A stretch of 64,000 bases of DNA. Origin: Galbula dea. Lineage: Eukaryota; Chordata; Aves; Piciformes; Galbulidae. The position numbers were made by a program, and so were the translations under genes. Below are positions 1-12,211 of this stretch, in pieces. Location: contig VWZX01001051.1 in the NCBI GenBank assembly GCA_013399015.1, forward strand, positions 62,001-126,000, given 5' to 3'. The notes beneath the pieces were generated by a model that saw nothing but the letters and a program-made list of their open reading frames with translations, was not told where the DNA came from and searched no databases. The stretch's first letter is position 1; each line of letters opens with the position of its first letter.

Positions 1-1033
1 ATCAGGGCCAGTGGCTGTGGTTCTGGTACAGATACAGTCATTTTCCAGAGGGATGGTGGTGGTTGTCCTATGAATAGCCAAGAGCTACAGGGAAAGAAGA
101 GCTTAACACAGAGGTCTGCTTCCTCAGTCTTTTCCAGAATAAACCAATGAGGCAGAGGGCTAGGGAGTAGTAATCCAAGATGTAGAAATAGTTTGATGTG
201 TAGTCTACTGAAGCAGATAAGGAAGTAGGAAGGGATTGAGAGCTGCTATATAAAAAGTTAACAAAATCCAGAAGGTGTTACAGCCACCCACAGGAGAGCA
301 GGTCCTTGCTGCACCTTGTGGCTGCTAAGCACCAGGGTGCACAGGCACACAGTACACATGACAGCAATCTGTGGCCTCCAAATGTACTTAGTGTGGGGAT
401 TCATTAGCATTTTCAGTGTGCCAAGCCTCTTTGCATCAACCACAGAAGTCATAAGCAGATCAGACTAGGATGTCAGTCTCTTCTCATGGTTGATCTTTTG
501 TGCCTTCTGAGCTTTTTAAAGCTAGATTCATCCACTCTTTCAGCTGCATCACTACCATTTTTTTTATATAGTTCCCTGAATATTAGCATCATAATCAGAT
601 TCTGGTGCCACTATGATCTTTTAATCAAGGCCAATTTAAACATTTACTAGTTTATTAGCATATGGTCATATAAAAATGTTAATTGCCTCAATTTCATCCT
701 CCACAAAGCTGGATGTTCTACAAATATATCAGGCTGATATTTCAATTTAGACATAGCAACATTTATTTAAAGCAAACCAGAAAACCGTCACAGGCAGGGG
801 TCTGCAAACTCTGAGACACCTGAATGTATCAAGCAGACTCATTACAAGCCAGGGAGATGAAAGTCACTGTGACCTGATAGTGCAAAGATTTGTGACTTAC
901 ACACAAGAAAAAACTTCAGATATACCTTAATATGACATTGCAGGTCATCTCACAGAGACAAAAGCCTGGACATGCTCACCTTCCAGTCCTTATTTCAGCT
1001 TCCCTTCTGTATAGTTGCAGACAAAAAAGAAGT
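1..1033. other. Unannotated AT-rich stretch
   Basis: No gene, RNA or recognisable repeat is seen. A 64-codon antisense open frame (258-452) has no family resemblance and is no longer than chance allows. Confidence 0.6.
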
Positions 1034-1092
1034 AGTTGTTTTTTGGTTTTGTTTTGCTTTGGTTTTGTTTTCTTTTTTTTTTGTTTTTAAAT
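1034..1092. repeat. T/G-rich low-complexity tract
   Basis: The plus strand is almost purely T and G, in runs such as GGTTTTGTTTTGCTTTGG, ending in a run of about ten T. The same kind of tract recurs at 11.3 and 14.2 kb, and as its complement (A/C-rich) at 13.8 and 17.4 kb. No target duplication or element body is attached, so I call it simple low-complexity sequence rather than a retroelement tail. Confidence 0.7.
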
Positions 1093-1335
1093 CTGAGCTA
1101 TTTCAATTAGTTGTCATGATACTGTGAGCCTCTCATGTTTCTGTAGTACTAAGTGAAGGGATTTTTGCTTCAAAGTTGGGACATCAGGGTGTTTAAGATA
1201 AAATTAATGTCTGAACAGCTACTTTGCAAAAAACAGCTGCTCAACAGCTTGTTCTTTCAACCGAGAACACATAGTAGGTATATGTATGTGTGCATGTGTC
1301 TGTGCATATATTGGTTTATGTGTATATATGCAGAG

Positions 1336-1357
1336 ATATATATATATATATATTTAN
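1336..1357. repeat. (TA)n microsatellite ending at an ambiguous base
   Basis: About nine TA units are followed by TTTA and a single N at 1357. The N lies exactly where the microsatellite meets the antisense CR1 fragment, so the true repeat length and junction may be misassembled. Confidence 0.85.
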
Positions 1358-1490
1358 CACCCCTTAGCCTCCTCTTCTCCAAGCTAAAGAGACCCAGCTC
1401 CCTCAGCCTTTCCTCATAAGGAAGATGTTCCAGCTCCTTCATCATCTTGGTGGCTCTGTGCTGGACTCTTTCCAGCAGTTCCCTATCCAA
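1358..1490 (-). mobile_element. CR1 LINE fragment, ORF2 C-terminal part, antisense
   Basis: On the minus strand this reads as part of the C-terminal region of the CR1 ORF2 protein, the reverse transcriptase that copies CR1 RNA. An open frame (1559 down to 1257) contains [13 protein letters not shown] and then [18 protein letters not shown], a block I know from many avian CR1 copies. Similarity begins right after the N at 1357 and fades near 1490. Both ends of the element are missing, so it cannot be active. The AT-rich continuation of the open frame on either side is chance. Confidence 0.88.
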
Positions 1491-2179
1491 ACCACTATCA
1501 AGCTTTACACTTTCCTTTCTTATGCTAGTCAGCAACCAAAACTTTTTTCTATATTTCATGAGTCTTACTCTTCTTAGCTACAACCTGAAGAAGACAGTAT
1601 ATGAGCTGTCCTATTTCTGTAACAGATTTCATCCCTCAAACATCAGAGAAGCAGCAAGCTAATCTGCTGCTGTAACAGTTACTTCTTAGTTCTTAGTGCA
1701 GGAGAAGAACTGGCTAACTTTCTGTTCTATTCCACTCTGTTCTGCCTTATTCCTCATGGATAAATTTTTATTTTAGTTAGAACAAGCCTATTGGTTTTCT
1801 TCAAGAACATCTCACCTCATATCAATTCCTAAAAAAGTATAAACAAACAAATAAATAAATTAAAAAATCTCAGCCTGTCAGCAGTCTTTCCTTCTGTCAC
1901 TTCTTGTCTAATTCTGTGCCACTTAACCTAACTGATCAGATTCACCTAGGACACACATGCTCAAGAACAACAAGCACAGCTGAAGTGACTTTGGACACAG
2001 ATTAACTCTTGTACAGGTCCTACAAACTTACCTGGCGTGAAATGACTGGTATTACTGTTGAGGCAAGCAGACTATATGTAGCATTACAGACTGGTTGTCT
2101 TCTTTCTGTCCATAATTTTGTGTCTCAAGTTTTACCACAAATTATTTCATTGCTCACTTTTTATCTGGCTGTTTCTAAG
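1491..2179. other. Unannotated stretch
   Basis: AT-rich sequence with a short A-rich (AAAT) patch at 1843-1866. Open frames at 1447-1662 and 2009-2218 have no family signature. No gene or element is seen. Confidence 0.6.
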
Positions 2180-2270
2180 GGGACCCTACTGGTTGTGTTG
2201 GAAGTTAAGTTGTACTAGATGATCTTTCGAGGTCCCTTCCAACTCCTAATATTCTATGATTCTATGATAT
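2180..2270 (+). mobile_element. CR1 LINE 3' terminus with ATTCTATG tail
   Basis: The segment carries the classic avian CR1 3' end: CTAGATGATCTTTCGAGG, then TCCCTTCCAACTCCTAA, then the terminal direct repeats ATTCTATGATTCTATGAT. CR1 elements prime reverse transcription at this 3' end and are usually 5'-truncated, as here: only about 90 bp is left. The tail is hardly mutated, so this copy is younger than the degraded one ending at 46393, or its tail was kept by chance. The 5' limit is approximate. Confidence 0.92.
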
Positions 2271-3190
2271 AGAGAAGTGGGTTTTTTCCTTCATGCTGTT
2301 ATTGTGAATTTTAGTAGTGCCTGTGTACCTCTCTGTTTTGACTAATACTAACCACCAATATATAGGGAGTTTAGTGTTACTGCCTGAAGCTTACTTTGCT
2401 TGGGACTAATTTGACAAACTCAACTCCTGTTCAGAATGTTACTGGCTTGAATTATGTCCTTTCACCCTCTAAACAGTTCTCAGTTGCCAGAAAACAGACT
2501 CATGTACAGAAGTTCTTAGTGGACCCAACCCTGCAGGAGTGCTAGCTTTCAAGACTGGGACATAGAGAAGTCAAAAAGAAAACGAAGGGAAAAGAATTCC
2601 TATGCCTTTTTATGTAGTCAGAAGCAAAATTAATATTAGTTTCCACTGATACCCAAACAGAAGCAGTTATGCCAATTATAAAACCATTGTAGCTTTTCCC
2701 TGAACAGTATACTATCTCATACTGTTCCTTTTACAGAGGTTTTCCAAGACACCCCTTTTTGAAGCAGCTGGAAGAAAGCTGCTGGGACAAAATGCTTCAT
2801 TAGGTAGTTCTAAAATACATAGCAGGAAAATAAGTTAAATTTTAGCTTGATATTTTCAACTTGATTATTTTACCTTAATAAACCTTAGAGCTATGCACAA
2901 GCAAGCTAAGGTCCTCAGATAACTTTATCTTCAGATGAGGTTAAAGATCTCTTTCCACCTCTTTCATCTGTTGTACATTATTGAACAAAGGGTAGCTACA
3001 GGCACAACTGCAAACCCACTAAGTAGACAGCATGAAATCCCCCATCACTTGTGTTGTCCTTCCCACTGCCTATGTTTTATAATGAGCTTTACTAAGCTGG
3101 TATTTTTCTTAACATCATAAACACAAGCATTGAGAGACTATGACAGCAACCTGGTTTCTGTGTTTTAAAAGTCATCCTGTTTCTCTCATC
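2271..3190. other. Unannotated stretch
   Basis: No gene, RNA or repeat recognised. The open frame at 2935-3120 shows no domain. Confidence 0.6.
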
Positions 3191-3240
3191 AGATCATAGA
3201 ATAGAATCATTCATCCTCAAAGAAAAAGGTCCAGTTTCAT
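3191..3240 (-). mobile_element. Possible decayed CR1 3' tail, antisense
   Basis: ATCATAGAATAGAATCATT followed about 20 bp later by AAAAGGTCCAG resembles the reverse complement of a CR1 3' terminus (ATAGAAT repeats, then the GGACC block). The match is short and could be chance in AT-rich DNA. Confidence 0.3.
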
Positions 3241-6200
3241 ATATTCAAATCCCATCAGTCAAATAAAGACTGTATCTTAAACATTAATTTTTTAAATCTT
3301 AAAAATTTCACATTTTTCTCATGATTTTTGAGCACTGATATGACAATGATCAAAGGGGCTGTACCCATCTCTGGGTACAATGAGAGGGATTTCTTCCTCA
3401 TCTTTGTGCTAGAATTGCTTGTAGAAAAAGTAGTATTGGGCACTCTTTAGAATAAGTCTGTTCAGATTTCTCTTCAGATTAGCTTTCAGTGTCTCTTATC
3501 CTGAGCTATACCTCCAGAAGTCCAACCTTTTTTTCCTTCCCTTTAGTGGGGAATGGTGGTGGGGAACAACCACACAAAGAACAACCAACTGAAATGCCAA
3601 GTGCTTTGTGCTCTTTTTGTCTTTCATTGAGCAGAACAAAACATAGCCATATATAAAACCTATAGAAATCATAAGGCTGCCTGAGGCTAGTTTTTTACTT
3701 TCTCTTTTTCTCCTGATTCATCTTGCTTTACAATAAGCATGCACACTTCAAGGGATACCTCAGGGAAGAAAGAATAATTTCTTCCCTTTATTTCTCTGAT
3801 CCAGACTGTGCTATCTTCATTTCTCAGTTTCACTCTTCAGTGGGCAAACCAAGTCCAAATTTCTAAGGAAAGCAGATAAGTTGCAAGGATATTTGGTCTC
3901 CATTTTCATGTTGCATCTCTGCTATTTGAAAAATCACAGGTAAATAATAAAGAAAAGTAAAAAGCCTGGACTCTTCTCAACAATAACTCTTCACCACTTG
4001 CCCTCATCTGTTTGTATGTTTTTCTTTTGAAAGAGAATTTTGCATTGTTGGAACATTTAAATATTGTTAGCAAATTTTTGAAAGCTTGACATTTAATTGA
4101 TGGATTGGTTACTTATGGTAAAATAAAGCCAAGTAGTCAACTAATTTTTTTAAAAAGCCATTTCCTAGTAGAATAGAGCATTTAATTCTAACAAATGTAC
4201 TTTGGAAAAAGAAAAAAGAAGCAGCAATATTCACCCTATCCACTTTGTTATACTTATTATCTGTAAATTACAATCTATCCACTCATGCATATTTGCCTCT
4301 ATTGGCCAAGTTGTCTCTTATTTTAACAAAATATGAGTTTGAAAGTAGCTTTTTAACTCAAAGAAAAATTTTCTGGAAGAATGAGCAGATTAAAAGGAAG
4401 AAAATTCAATTATTCATTCCCATTCACAGTTATTGAATATATGCTTTTGTCTGCTACAAGCAAAAAGAGAGAATTCATACAAAGGGAAGGTGCACTTCGC
4501 TTAGATGTCTGAATTCCTTCCAAGTAGCTGCAGCAGCCATATGCACTTTCATAACACTACAATACACGAGTGTATAGGAGTTTGATGAGAAGAAATGAAA
4601 TAATTATGCAATTTACTGTGAAAGCACACTCAACAACTTGTCTCCTGAGGATTCATCTCAGGTCATTGTTCAGTTTGTTCACAGAATAAAGACAGAAAGT
4701 CGATAGAAATATGCCAGGCTGCAGACGTGAGGACTTGACTTTGCATTTTTTGCTAATAGATCTCAGGAAATTAACAATCACAGCAGTTCATACAGATCCT
4801 AAGATCATTTTAAGCACACATAGATTTCTGGAAACCTATTTCTCTATTTGGTTTTTAGCCTTTGGTTTAATCCCAACTGAGATGAGGTACTAGGGGAAAA
4901 AAATAAGAAAAAAGACATACTTATGTCTTCTATATGCAAATATCCTTGGGTGTTAGGTGTGTGTGTGTTTTGTTTTTTAACATATTCCCTTCACATATAT
5001 AAATGTTTTTCATCTTTCTGTGACTTTATTTTTCTTCTCCATAACATTTTGTTGCTACACTCCTCACTAGCATTATTCAATCTTCGTTACAAGACACAGA
5101 ATAAAATCCTGCAGCCAAGATATTCTGATAATAGTTAATTAATATGTGATTCACTTTTTAGTGTAAAATGCCTTTTTGTATGTAAATGTAAAATGAGAAA
5201 GTATTTGCCATGTTCTTGCACTTTTTCTAAATATTTTTACTTTAAAATTGCTTGTGAACTCCAGCTATTGTCTTCAATCTCAGAGGCATATTTCATAGCT
5301 ATATAATCCCTAAATAATTATGTCTTCTCTCAGGTGAAAATAGATTTCCCAAGAAAAATATGTGAAATTTTATTTTTCTGTGTTGCTACTCTCCATATTC
5401 CTTTTACCTTTGAGTTCTGAATTGTTACATAGGTTTACTGTAAGTAGAAATCAACAGGATTTTTCTGATGAAGCCTTTTTCCTAGAAAGAATTAGTCAGA
5501 AAGAAAAATTTGCATGAAAGTTTTGTTAGCCTCTTTAGGAGAAATCTCTGGGGAAAACTCTTGAGGGTCCAAGATAGCATCTGAGGAAGTGGGTCAAAGG
5601 GTCAAGAATCTGACAGACTGATTCTGGGGATTTGTTGCTTAATCTAAAATCCTATGTCAGATGATTTACTCATTTTAAATGTACTGCAGGGTCATTCTGG
5701 TCTAACTGGGAAAGCTATTACTGTTAAAAAAGCAGTGAAGTTTTTTCCTTTTATCACTATATAGTGCTCATAATTTACTAACACTAGTTTGCCTTATGAT
5801 GGCTCTTGGCTTTCAGCTGCTTGAATTTGATGTGGAACTTGCTCAGACCTCATGATTAATAAATGCAGCAGGTTTATATCCATCCAAAAATGGTAAGATA
5901 TTAAACTTTCTGGGTAGCATGACGTGTTATCTATGCCCTACTGAAGTAGTATTCAGTGTTTCTAAAATTATAATGCTGGATAAGCTCAGTTTGTTCATCT
6001 GCTTACCTCAGGTGCATTGTTTTGCTGAATAATTAACCATACATACATTTGTCAGGAATAACCATTATTTTTCATTCTCTCTGCTGTGATGAAATTTTCT
6101 GTTAAATGCTATTTTCCATTTCCTTCAGTGGCATTTTATATTCCCCAGAATAATGGAAAGTATATAAATTCAACATTCTAGGGGAAATAGCTTTCTACAA

Positions 6201-8210
6201 AGCACTGTGTTGGAACACATTTGTTGAGAAAAAGGGCCAAAAAAAAGGAAGATAGGGTTGGACCACCACACAACACGTGGAGGAAGCCAAGAGGATACCA
6301 GAGGAAGCAGGTAGTGGACCAAAGCCAAAGGCATGTAAGATCTGACACTACCAAATACAGCTGAACATCTTTTCACCCCATCAGCCAATAGCTACACAAA
6401 GGAGTAGCACACAGCAGAAGCCCAAGCCATATGGGTATCTGCAGGAACTCCAGCCAAGATCATAGCAAAGGCAGTGAGTGCAATGCTGGCAGCACGTGAG
6501 CTTGCCTGCCAAGAAATGATGGGCTTAAGCATCACAAGAGCAGGCACTGAAGAAGTATCCCTGTCTCATCACCTTCCCATTAGTACCCTCTGACACTACC
6601 AAGTCAGAAAGTTGATGATTAAAATTCCTGGAAAGAGCACAGTATTAAAGCAAGAGCTTAATACAGCCACCTCTACTGATCCATCACAGGAATCTGTCAA
6701 AGTCCCAGGAGTGAGCACTTACAAGGGATATAAAAAATGTCAATCTGTGCACACCAACAGTAGGAAATCTGTTTAAAACTGTAGCTTCTTAATAACTCTC
6801 TTGAGCCAACAAATTGATGACTTTTGCAAATATTTTTTTTTTCCTTTTCACATTAGTTATGAAGCTGATTCAAGCAGCCTTTGAAATAAGAGCTCAAGAG
6901 AAGGGAGCACAAAAAGCAGGTGACTCCAGGTGACCTACGACCTCCACTGAATCAGTACCTTTCACTTGCCAGTCTCATGTTTGGAACACAGGAAAGAAGA
7001 AACTGAGAATTTGGAAAGTTATGTTGTGTCTCAGTGGAGATGAAATGCTGTCTGAACAACAGCTAGGCTTATCTATCCAACCTCTAGAGCAACAGCTCAG
7101 TCAGACGGTTCTGAAGAAGCTGTCATCTAGGAAAGACATATCTGCTTGAGACAACAGTAACATGTAAGACTCAGGTATCTTGTGTGTGGAGTTATTTTTT
7201 GATACATTTTTTTCTGGCTTCCAAAAGCATTATTATTCTGTGCCTTGTCCTGTATGTATGTTTTACATCTAGAAATGATTTGTCTAAGTTTCACATGAAA
7301 TTAAAATTAAAGATATTGTAAAAGGATTTTTAAGACTAATTGCTTAATGAGATTCTGCAGCATAAGTAAGCTCATGACTTGTCAAGAAACTTCTACCCAA
7401 CACTGTTGATGAAAACATAAATATGGTTTTCATCTATTGCTGTTGAACTAAATATTTTTTGCCCTGTAAATATAATTTGAAATGTTTTCCACAATAACCA
7501 AGAGTTTCTGAGTCCAGCTGCATTTAGTCATATCTATGAGGGTCAGGACCTAAAAAAACTATGTCATTACTCTGGAATCATTCTCTGGCTTAGTACAGCA
7601 GGATTTTACAGCTGATAATTGAGCATCAGTGTTCTGCCCTATAATTTGGCAATAAATATCTGTCCTCATGCCTTTCATCAATTTTGTACATCATCTTTTA
7701 GACTACTTTAAGTCTTTCCATAGATTTTAGATAAGTGACTATTGTTTTACTTGTTTTTTCTGTTGGCATTTTTAATGAATTCCTTTTAGCTTCTCCAAAT
7801 GAGAAGTATTTTTCTATGGAATGGTCAAATTCCTGTTTGAATCCACATATATTTGTTTTAGTATAAGTAAGTTTATATTGTAACTTTACAAGGTTGTCAC
7901 TCATTGTGCATGAAGGAATGTTTGTTCTTCCTGTGGAAAATCTGAACCTAAATGTTGTTTTATATTTTAAAACAGGATACATGTCCCTGCAAGTAATTCC
8001 ATTTAGTAGTGATGGCTTGCAAAGGCTCATTTGTATAGGGAAAAATGACATTATGGAAAAAATATTTCCTCAGATTTCTAACAAAATAGTAACAGAAACT
8101 TTATGTGTAAAATATAACATACATTTATTGTCTTCATACATATCAAGATTATTTACCTAAACTTTAACACACCCCTTTTGAAACACAGAATAGTAGAACT
8201 CATTCACTTT
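3241..8210. other. 5-kb unannotated stretch
   Basis: No gene, RNA gene or interspersed repeat recognised. Base composition is even and AT-rich, with ordinary short A or T runs. Overlapping open frames at 7698-8051 (minus, 117 codons) and 7894-8160 (plus) lie on both strands of the same AT-rich segment and look like chance. Confidence 0.55.
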
Positions 8211-8251
8211 CATATATATATGTATATATATACACACCCACACACACACAC
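8211..8251. repeat. Compound (TA)n/(CA)n microsatellite
   Basis: An alternating TA stretch with one G interruption passes into about nine CA-type dinucleotides (CACACCCACACACACACAC). It is likely to vary in length between individuals. Confidence 0.9.
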
Positions 8252-11200
8252 TCTCCAAAGTTTTTAGGAATAAGGGCTAGCTCTCTCTCACTAATCCCTG
8301 GGATTTATATATGACACAGAAAGACTAAGCTCCATATGCCTCCTGTCTTTTCCTGCCAGCTTGCTGTTTTCAAGTTGTAGCATCTTGTGACTGATAGCAG
8401 CAAAATCTTGATGTGAATCTCATGTTCATGCATAGCCATTTACTCTTTACCCAAAGGCAAAACACTTTGTACTCCAGAACTGATAATATTTTTCCTGTAT
8501 ATAGAGATTTTGTTTCCAGAATACTTGTGGATCTTTGTAAATGCAATAGTTTAAGGTAAAATGTGGCCTTTTCTATGGCCTGCTCAATATAGTGGTGGAA
8601 AAGCAACATGTTATGGGGCTACAGTCCTGGATGAACACAGGTGACAGTAGGAGACAGCATCTCTTGTAGCTCAGGTCCTCCCTAGGACTGCTGTTCTCTC
8701 CCACTTGCTGTCTCTGGACAAAGCTACATTAAAAAATCTGATATAATGGACTGGACTGGATATAGGTTGTGGTGAATTTTCTGCTGTAGGTATTACAATG
8801 TAATATGATTTTAGAACCCTAGATCTGCTTGGGGTTTTGACATCCTGTAAAGGATCAAGAATCCTCGTGAGACGATCCTCTGAAATGTCTTTTCTGCCAA
8901 AGAATGAAGTATTCAAAACAATCCACAATAGTGATGTTTACACAGCAGATCAAAAGGATGCATTTTTGTTGTATCAAAAGAGAACATGGCTTTAGACAAT
9001 GTGTTTTCAGGATGACAGCTTCTAAGATTTCACACTCATTGCCATGGGTTGATATATTTGCCAGCAGGAATGGAAAATATTTTCACCTATTTGTTGAGCC
9101 TGTGGAAGTAGTTTTGCCAGAGGTTTGGATTATAATTGTATAGAGCAAGAGCCAGTAACACTCACCTCATGGTCTTATTCTGCATATAAACTTAATGCTG
9201 CCTCACTACTAAATCAAGAATGACACTTTTTGCTTCACAGGTGATAGTTCTTCTATGAGATGAACTGCAAGAAAACTTTCAAATGTTAGAGGAAAAAAGG
9301 CTTGCCTTGGTGTTAGTCATACATGACAAAATAATTGATATAAGTTTAAATATTAACTCAGCATATAAAATACAAAGACAGCATTTCATCAGCACATATT
9401 GTCCTTTCAGTACAGACCAGGTACAGAAAACACAGTTAGTAGGAGAGTAGGAGAAGTATTACAAAACTACATTTTGCTCACACAACAAAGCAGTTAATGA
9501 GTCCTATTCTTGATTAAGCAAAGCTCAATTCAAAGCATACAAAGTAGCAGGAAAATCAATTAGTTGTTACTAAACAACTTCATATTATAATGAACTGGTA
9601 CTGATGTTGGAACAGAATTCAAATTCAGTTTTACATTATGTGTCTTTCAGAAGATACTGATAAGTGCTTGCAGTGGTAACTTCCAGTTACCACTGGGTTT
9701 TCTAGGTGTCCACTAGCTTAGACACTGCCTATAAGTAATGTGCTTTGTTATAAGTGTGAGAGTTTGAAGTTTTCTGAAGCTCATAAGAAAATGTCCAAAG
9801 AGTTTTGTCTGCCTCACTTCCACTTTTGTTGTGATTAAAAAAGAAACCTTTTCTAGAGGTACTGGATTGTTACGTCAATAACGTCTGTACCATAGGATGC
9901 CCTTTACCTCTATTATACAATCAAAATCTCTGACAACTCTTCTGACTACATAGTGAGGTCTTAATGAAGGAGAGAAGTGGGGATTGAGATGCCAGGAGAA
10001 GCCCACTTCAGCAATGCAAGTACAAAGAAGTAGGAAGCACTCATCCTTATAGTCCAAAATGACTCTTATCTCAACATACATAATGTAATAAAACCAATAT
10101 TTCTCTGTTATATGTGCCCTAGATACTTTATATTGGGTGCATTCACTTATTTCCTTGCTGATAATGTGTCATTATCTGCTGCTGTGGGAATGTACCAGTG
10201 CAGGTTTGAACCACTTCCACATGTTATTTTGAATTGATTTAGGCAGTGGTGATTGTTCAGCATCCAAGAGAGGAGTCTGATTTGTGACCAATAGCAATGT
10301 TGACAAGGCACCCATGGGAGTAACTATTCTTGGCAACTACTGAGAGCAAAACAGAGGCATCTCCACATTCTTAAAAACCTCCTGAATTCAGCCTGCATTC
10401 ATGTCACTTAAATGTTGGTTGCTCTTCCTGCAGATTTCCTTAGGGCACTGGGCTCCTGCAGGGAAAACTCCAGTGTCTCTCCTCTGCCTGACATCATTAG
10501 TGACAAGATAGATCTGGTAGCTAGAGGCTGCACAGAGTCCAGGTGTGGTCATGCAGCAGACAAGTATGCCTTAGAGGACACTGTAGGCAATGTCTGTATC
10601 CAGCATTTCCCTTCCCAAAGTATTAGTTGAGTGGTCTGCACATAGTCTCAAGGGCCAGACAGACAGGCAGCACGTTTAGCCTCCAGTCTGCCTTGTGACA
10701 CTGCCATCAGTGTTTTGTGACTATTTGCAAGGACTCTAGAAGTACAGTCTTAGACAGAGTCAATTCCAGATTTAGCAACAAAGCCCCTGTGTGCTAAGTA
10801 CTACACAGAGCAAATTAAGGAAGAAAATGTTTCCCAACCTAGATGATTTAGGGTCAGGAGAAAGACAAAGTGATTGTAAGAGTCAATGAAAAGGTGCAGG
10901 GAGGTTAACAACAACAGAATTCCTGTCACTTTTTCTGAATATTTTTTTTGAGACAACAGACAATATTGGATGAATTGTGTGAGTGTTTATGAGTTTAGGG
11001 GATTAAGCTGCTGTGGCTAAAGACATGAAGTGCTGTGTTACTGTTTAAACTCATCAGACCACATATTTGGAGAGTTAAAATAAAGCTCACAAACCTAAAT
11101 TACTTGCTTAGATGAACCTTTTAAAAAGATAGTGATGTACAAGAAACCCTGCAGGATTTAAGAAGCTTATCAGCCTCTATGCAGACTTCCTTGTTTCTGC

Positions 11201-11315
11201 TCTGTCTCAAGCATCATTCTCAGGGTTGGAAATTGATTTTCTCCTGTTGCACTGTTTTAACCATAGACTGTCAAAGCTGACAGATTCAAAATATGTTCCA
11301 ACCCTGAAAATGCAT
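8252..11315. other. Unannotated stretch with one small hairpin
   Basis: No gene or interspersed element recognised. The only distinct structure is the 10-bp inverted repeat at 9671-9695, listed separately. About 10430-10700 is somewhat richer in G+C, with a 72-codon open frame (10412-10630) that shows no family signature. Confidence 0.55.
9671..9695. repeat. Perfect 10-bp inverted repeat, 5-base loop
   Basis: CAGTGGTAAC, loop TTCCA, then GTTACCACTG: a perfect 10-bp stem. Pairing stops at once outside the stem. It is too short for a microRNA precursor and no transposon end flanks it. Function unknown. Confidence 0.8.
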
Positions 11316-11402
11316 GTGTGGGGGGTGTTTTTGTTTGTTTTTATTTGATTGGTTGGTTTGGCTTTGTTTGGTTTGGGGGTTTTTTGTAGGGTTTTTTTTC
11401 CC
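11316..11402. repeat. G/T-rich low-complexity tract
   Basis: The plus strand has runs of G and T with almost no C (for example GTGGGGGGTGTTTTTG and GGTTTGGGGGTTTTTTG). It is of the same character as the tract at 1034-1092 but richer in G. Purely compositional; no element body is attached. Confidence 0.75.
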
Positions 11403-11478
11403 CATAAACAACTTTGTTAAGTGTTAATCAACAACCCTGAAATAATTGTATGAGACTTAAAAACAGGTATGAAATGCT
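11403..11478. other. Short spacer before exon-like region
   Basis: Contains nothing recognisable. An in-frame TAG at about 11475 sets the upstream limit of the open frame that follows. Confidence 0.5.
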
Positions 11479-12211
11479 AGCTCCTTGGGCATGGAAAGGC
11501 AACCATTCAGTACCAGGGGATGGTTTCATTGCAAGTGACTAAAATACTAACAGCTCAAACTGTGCATCTTTCTTTCTTCTTTCAATTGATACTGCCACTA
11601 TATGGAGAAAAATCATACCCTCTGGGCACATCAAAACCTGGAAACCTTGCCAGTTTAATTCTCTGTTTCACTAAAGTGCAAAGAAACTTAGACATGAATA
11701 TTCATTTTCTTGAAACTGGACATTCTGGACAGAGGACATCTGAACATCATTCAAATCCTCCAGGAGTTTCAGGGCCTGTTTTAGAAGAACTAAGAGTCAA
11801 GAATATTACATGTGACTTTAAAATTATTCCAGAGTCTTTGGGACTAGATTGTAGTTCAGACAATAAGCTTATGAAAGCAGAAAAAGAAAAGTAAGATGTC
11901 TTATGTGGCCCTCTGCAAGTATCCTACAGTGCTGTGAAAGGTACATGCTGTGTAGCCACTCATTTTCAAAGTAGGTAGGAAAGGGAGGGTGAGGGATGGA
12001 TGATGTCAACCTCCTGTGTCTCCAGAGTGCTGGACTGCAGACGCAACGTGAGGAAAGCATCATAATTAATGACAGTAAAAGTCATGGGCCTGACACAATA
12101 AGGAAGCAAAGTGGAATTGAATTTTATGAGTGTGAAACTACTTCTAAGTTGGTAGAGCCTTCAAACCACATTTTGCCAAGGGCTGTGCCAAAGGACCTAC
12201 CAAACCTTTAA
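11479..12211 (+). other. Possible decayed or unrecognised coding exons (two open frames)
   Basis: Two plus-strand open frames lie close together: one open from about 11479 to 11894 (ATG at 11520, 124 codons) and one from 11993 to 12211 (ATG at 11996, 71 codons). Their predicted peptides are polar and mixed in composition, less low-complexity than most open frames here. A donor-like GTAAGA lies at the end of the first (11891) and an acceptor-like CTCCAG at 12020-12025 inside the second. The join would be out of phase (2 versus 0), so a simple splice does not restore a frame. I recognise no family. It could be a pseudogene remnant, exons of an unknown transcript, or chance; chance is favoured. 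Confidence 0.2.

Noticed and set aside
7698..8160. 117-codon minus frame and overlapping plus frame
   Set aside because: Both lie in ordinary AT-rich sequence, show no domain, and mirror one another.
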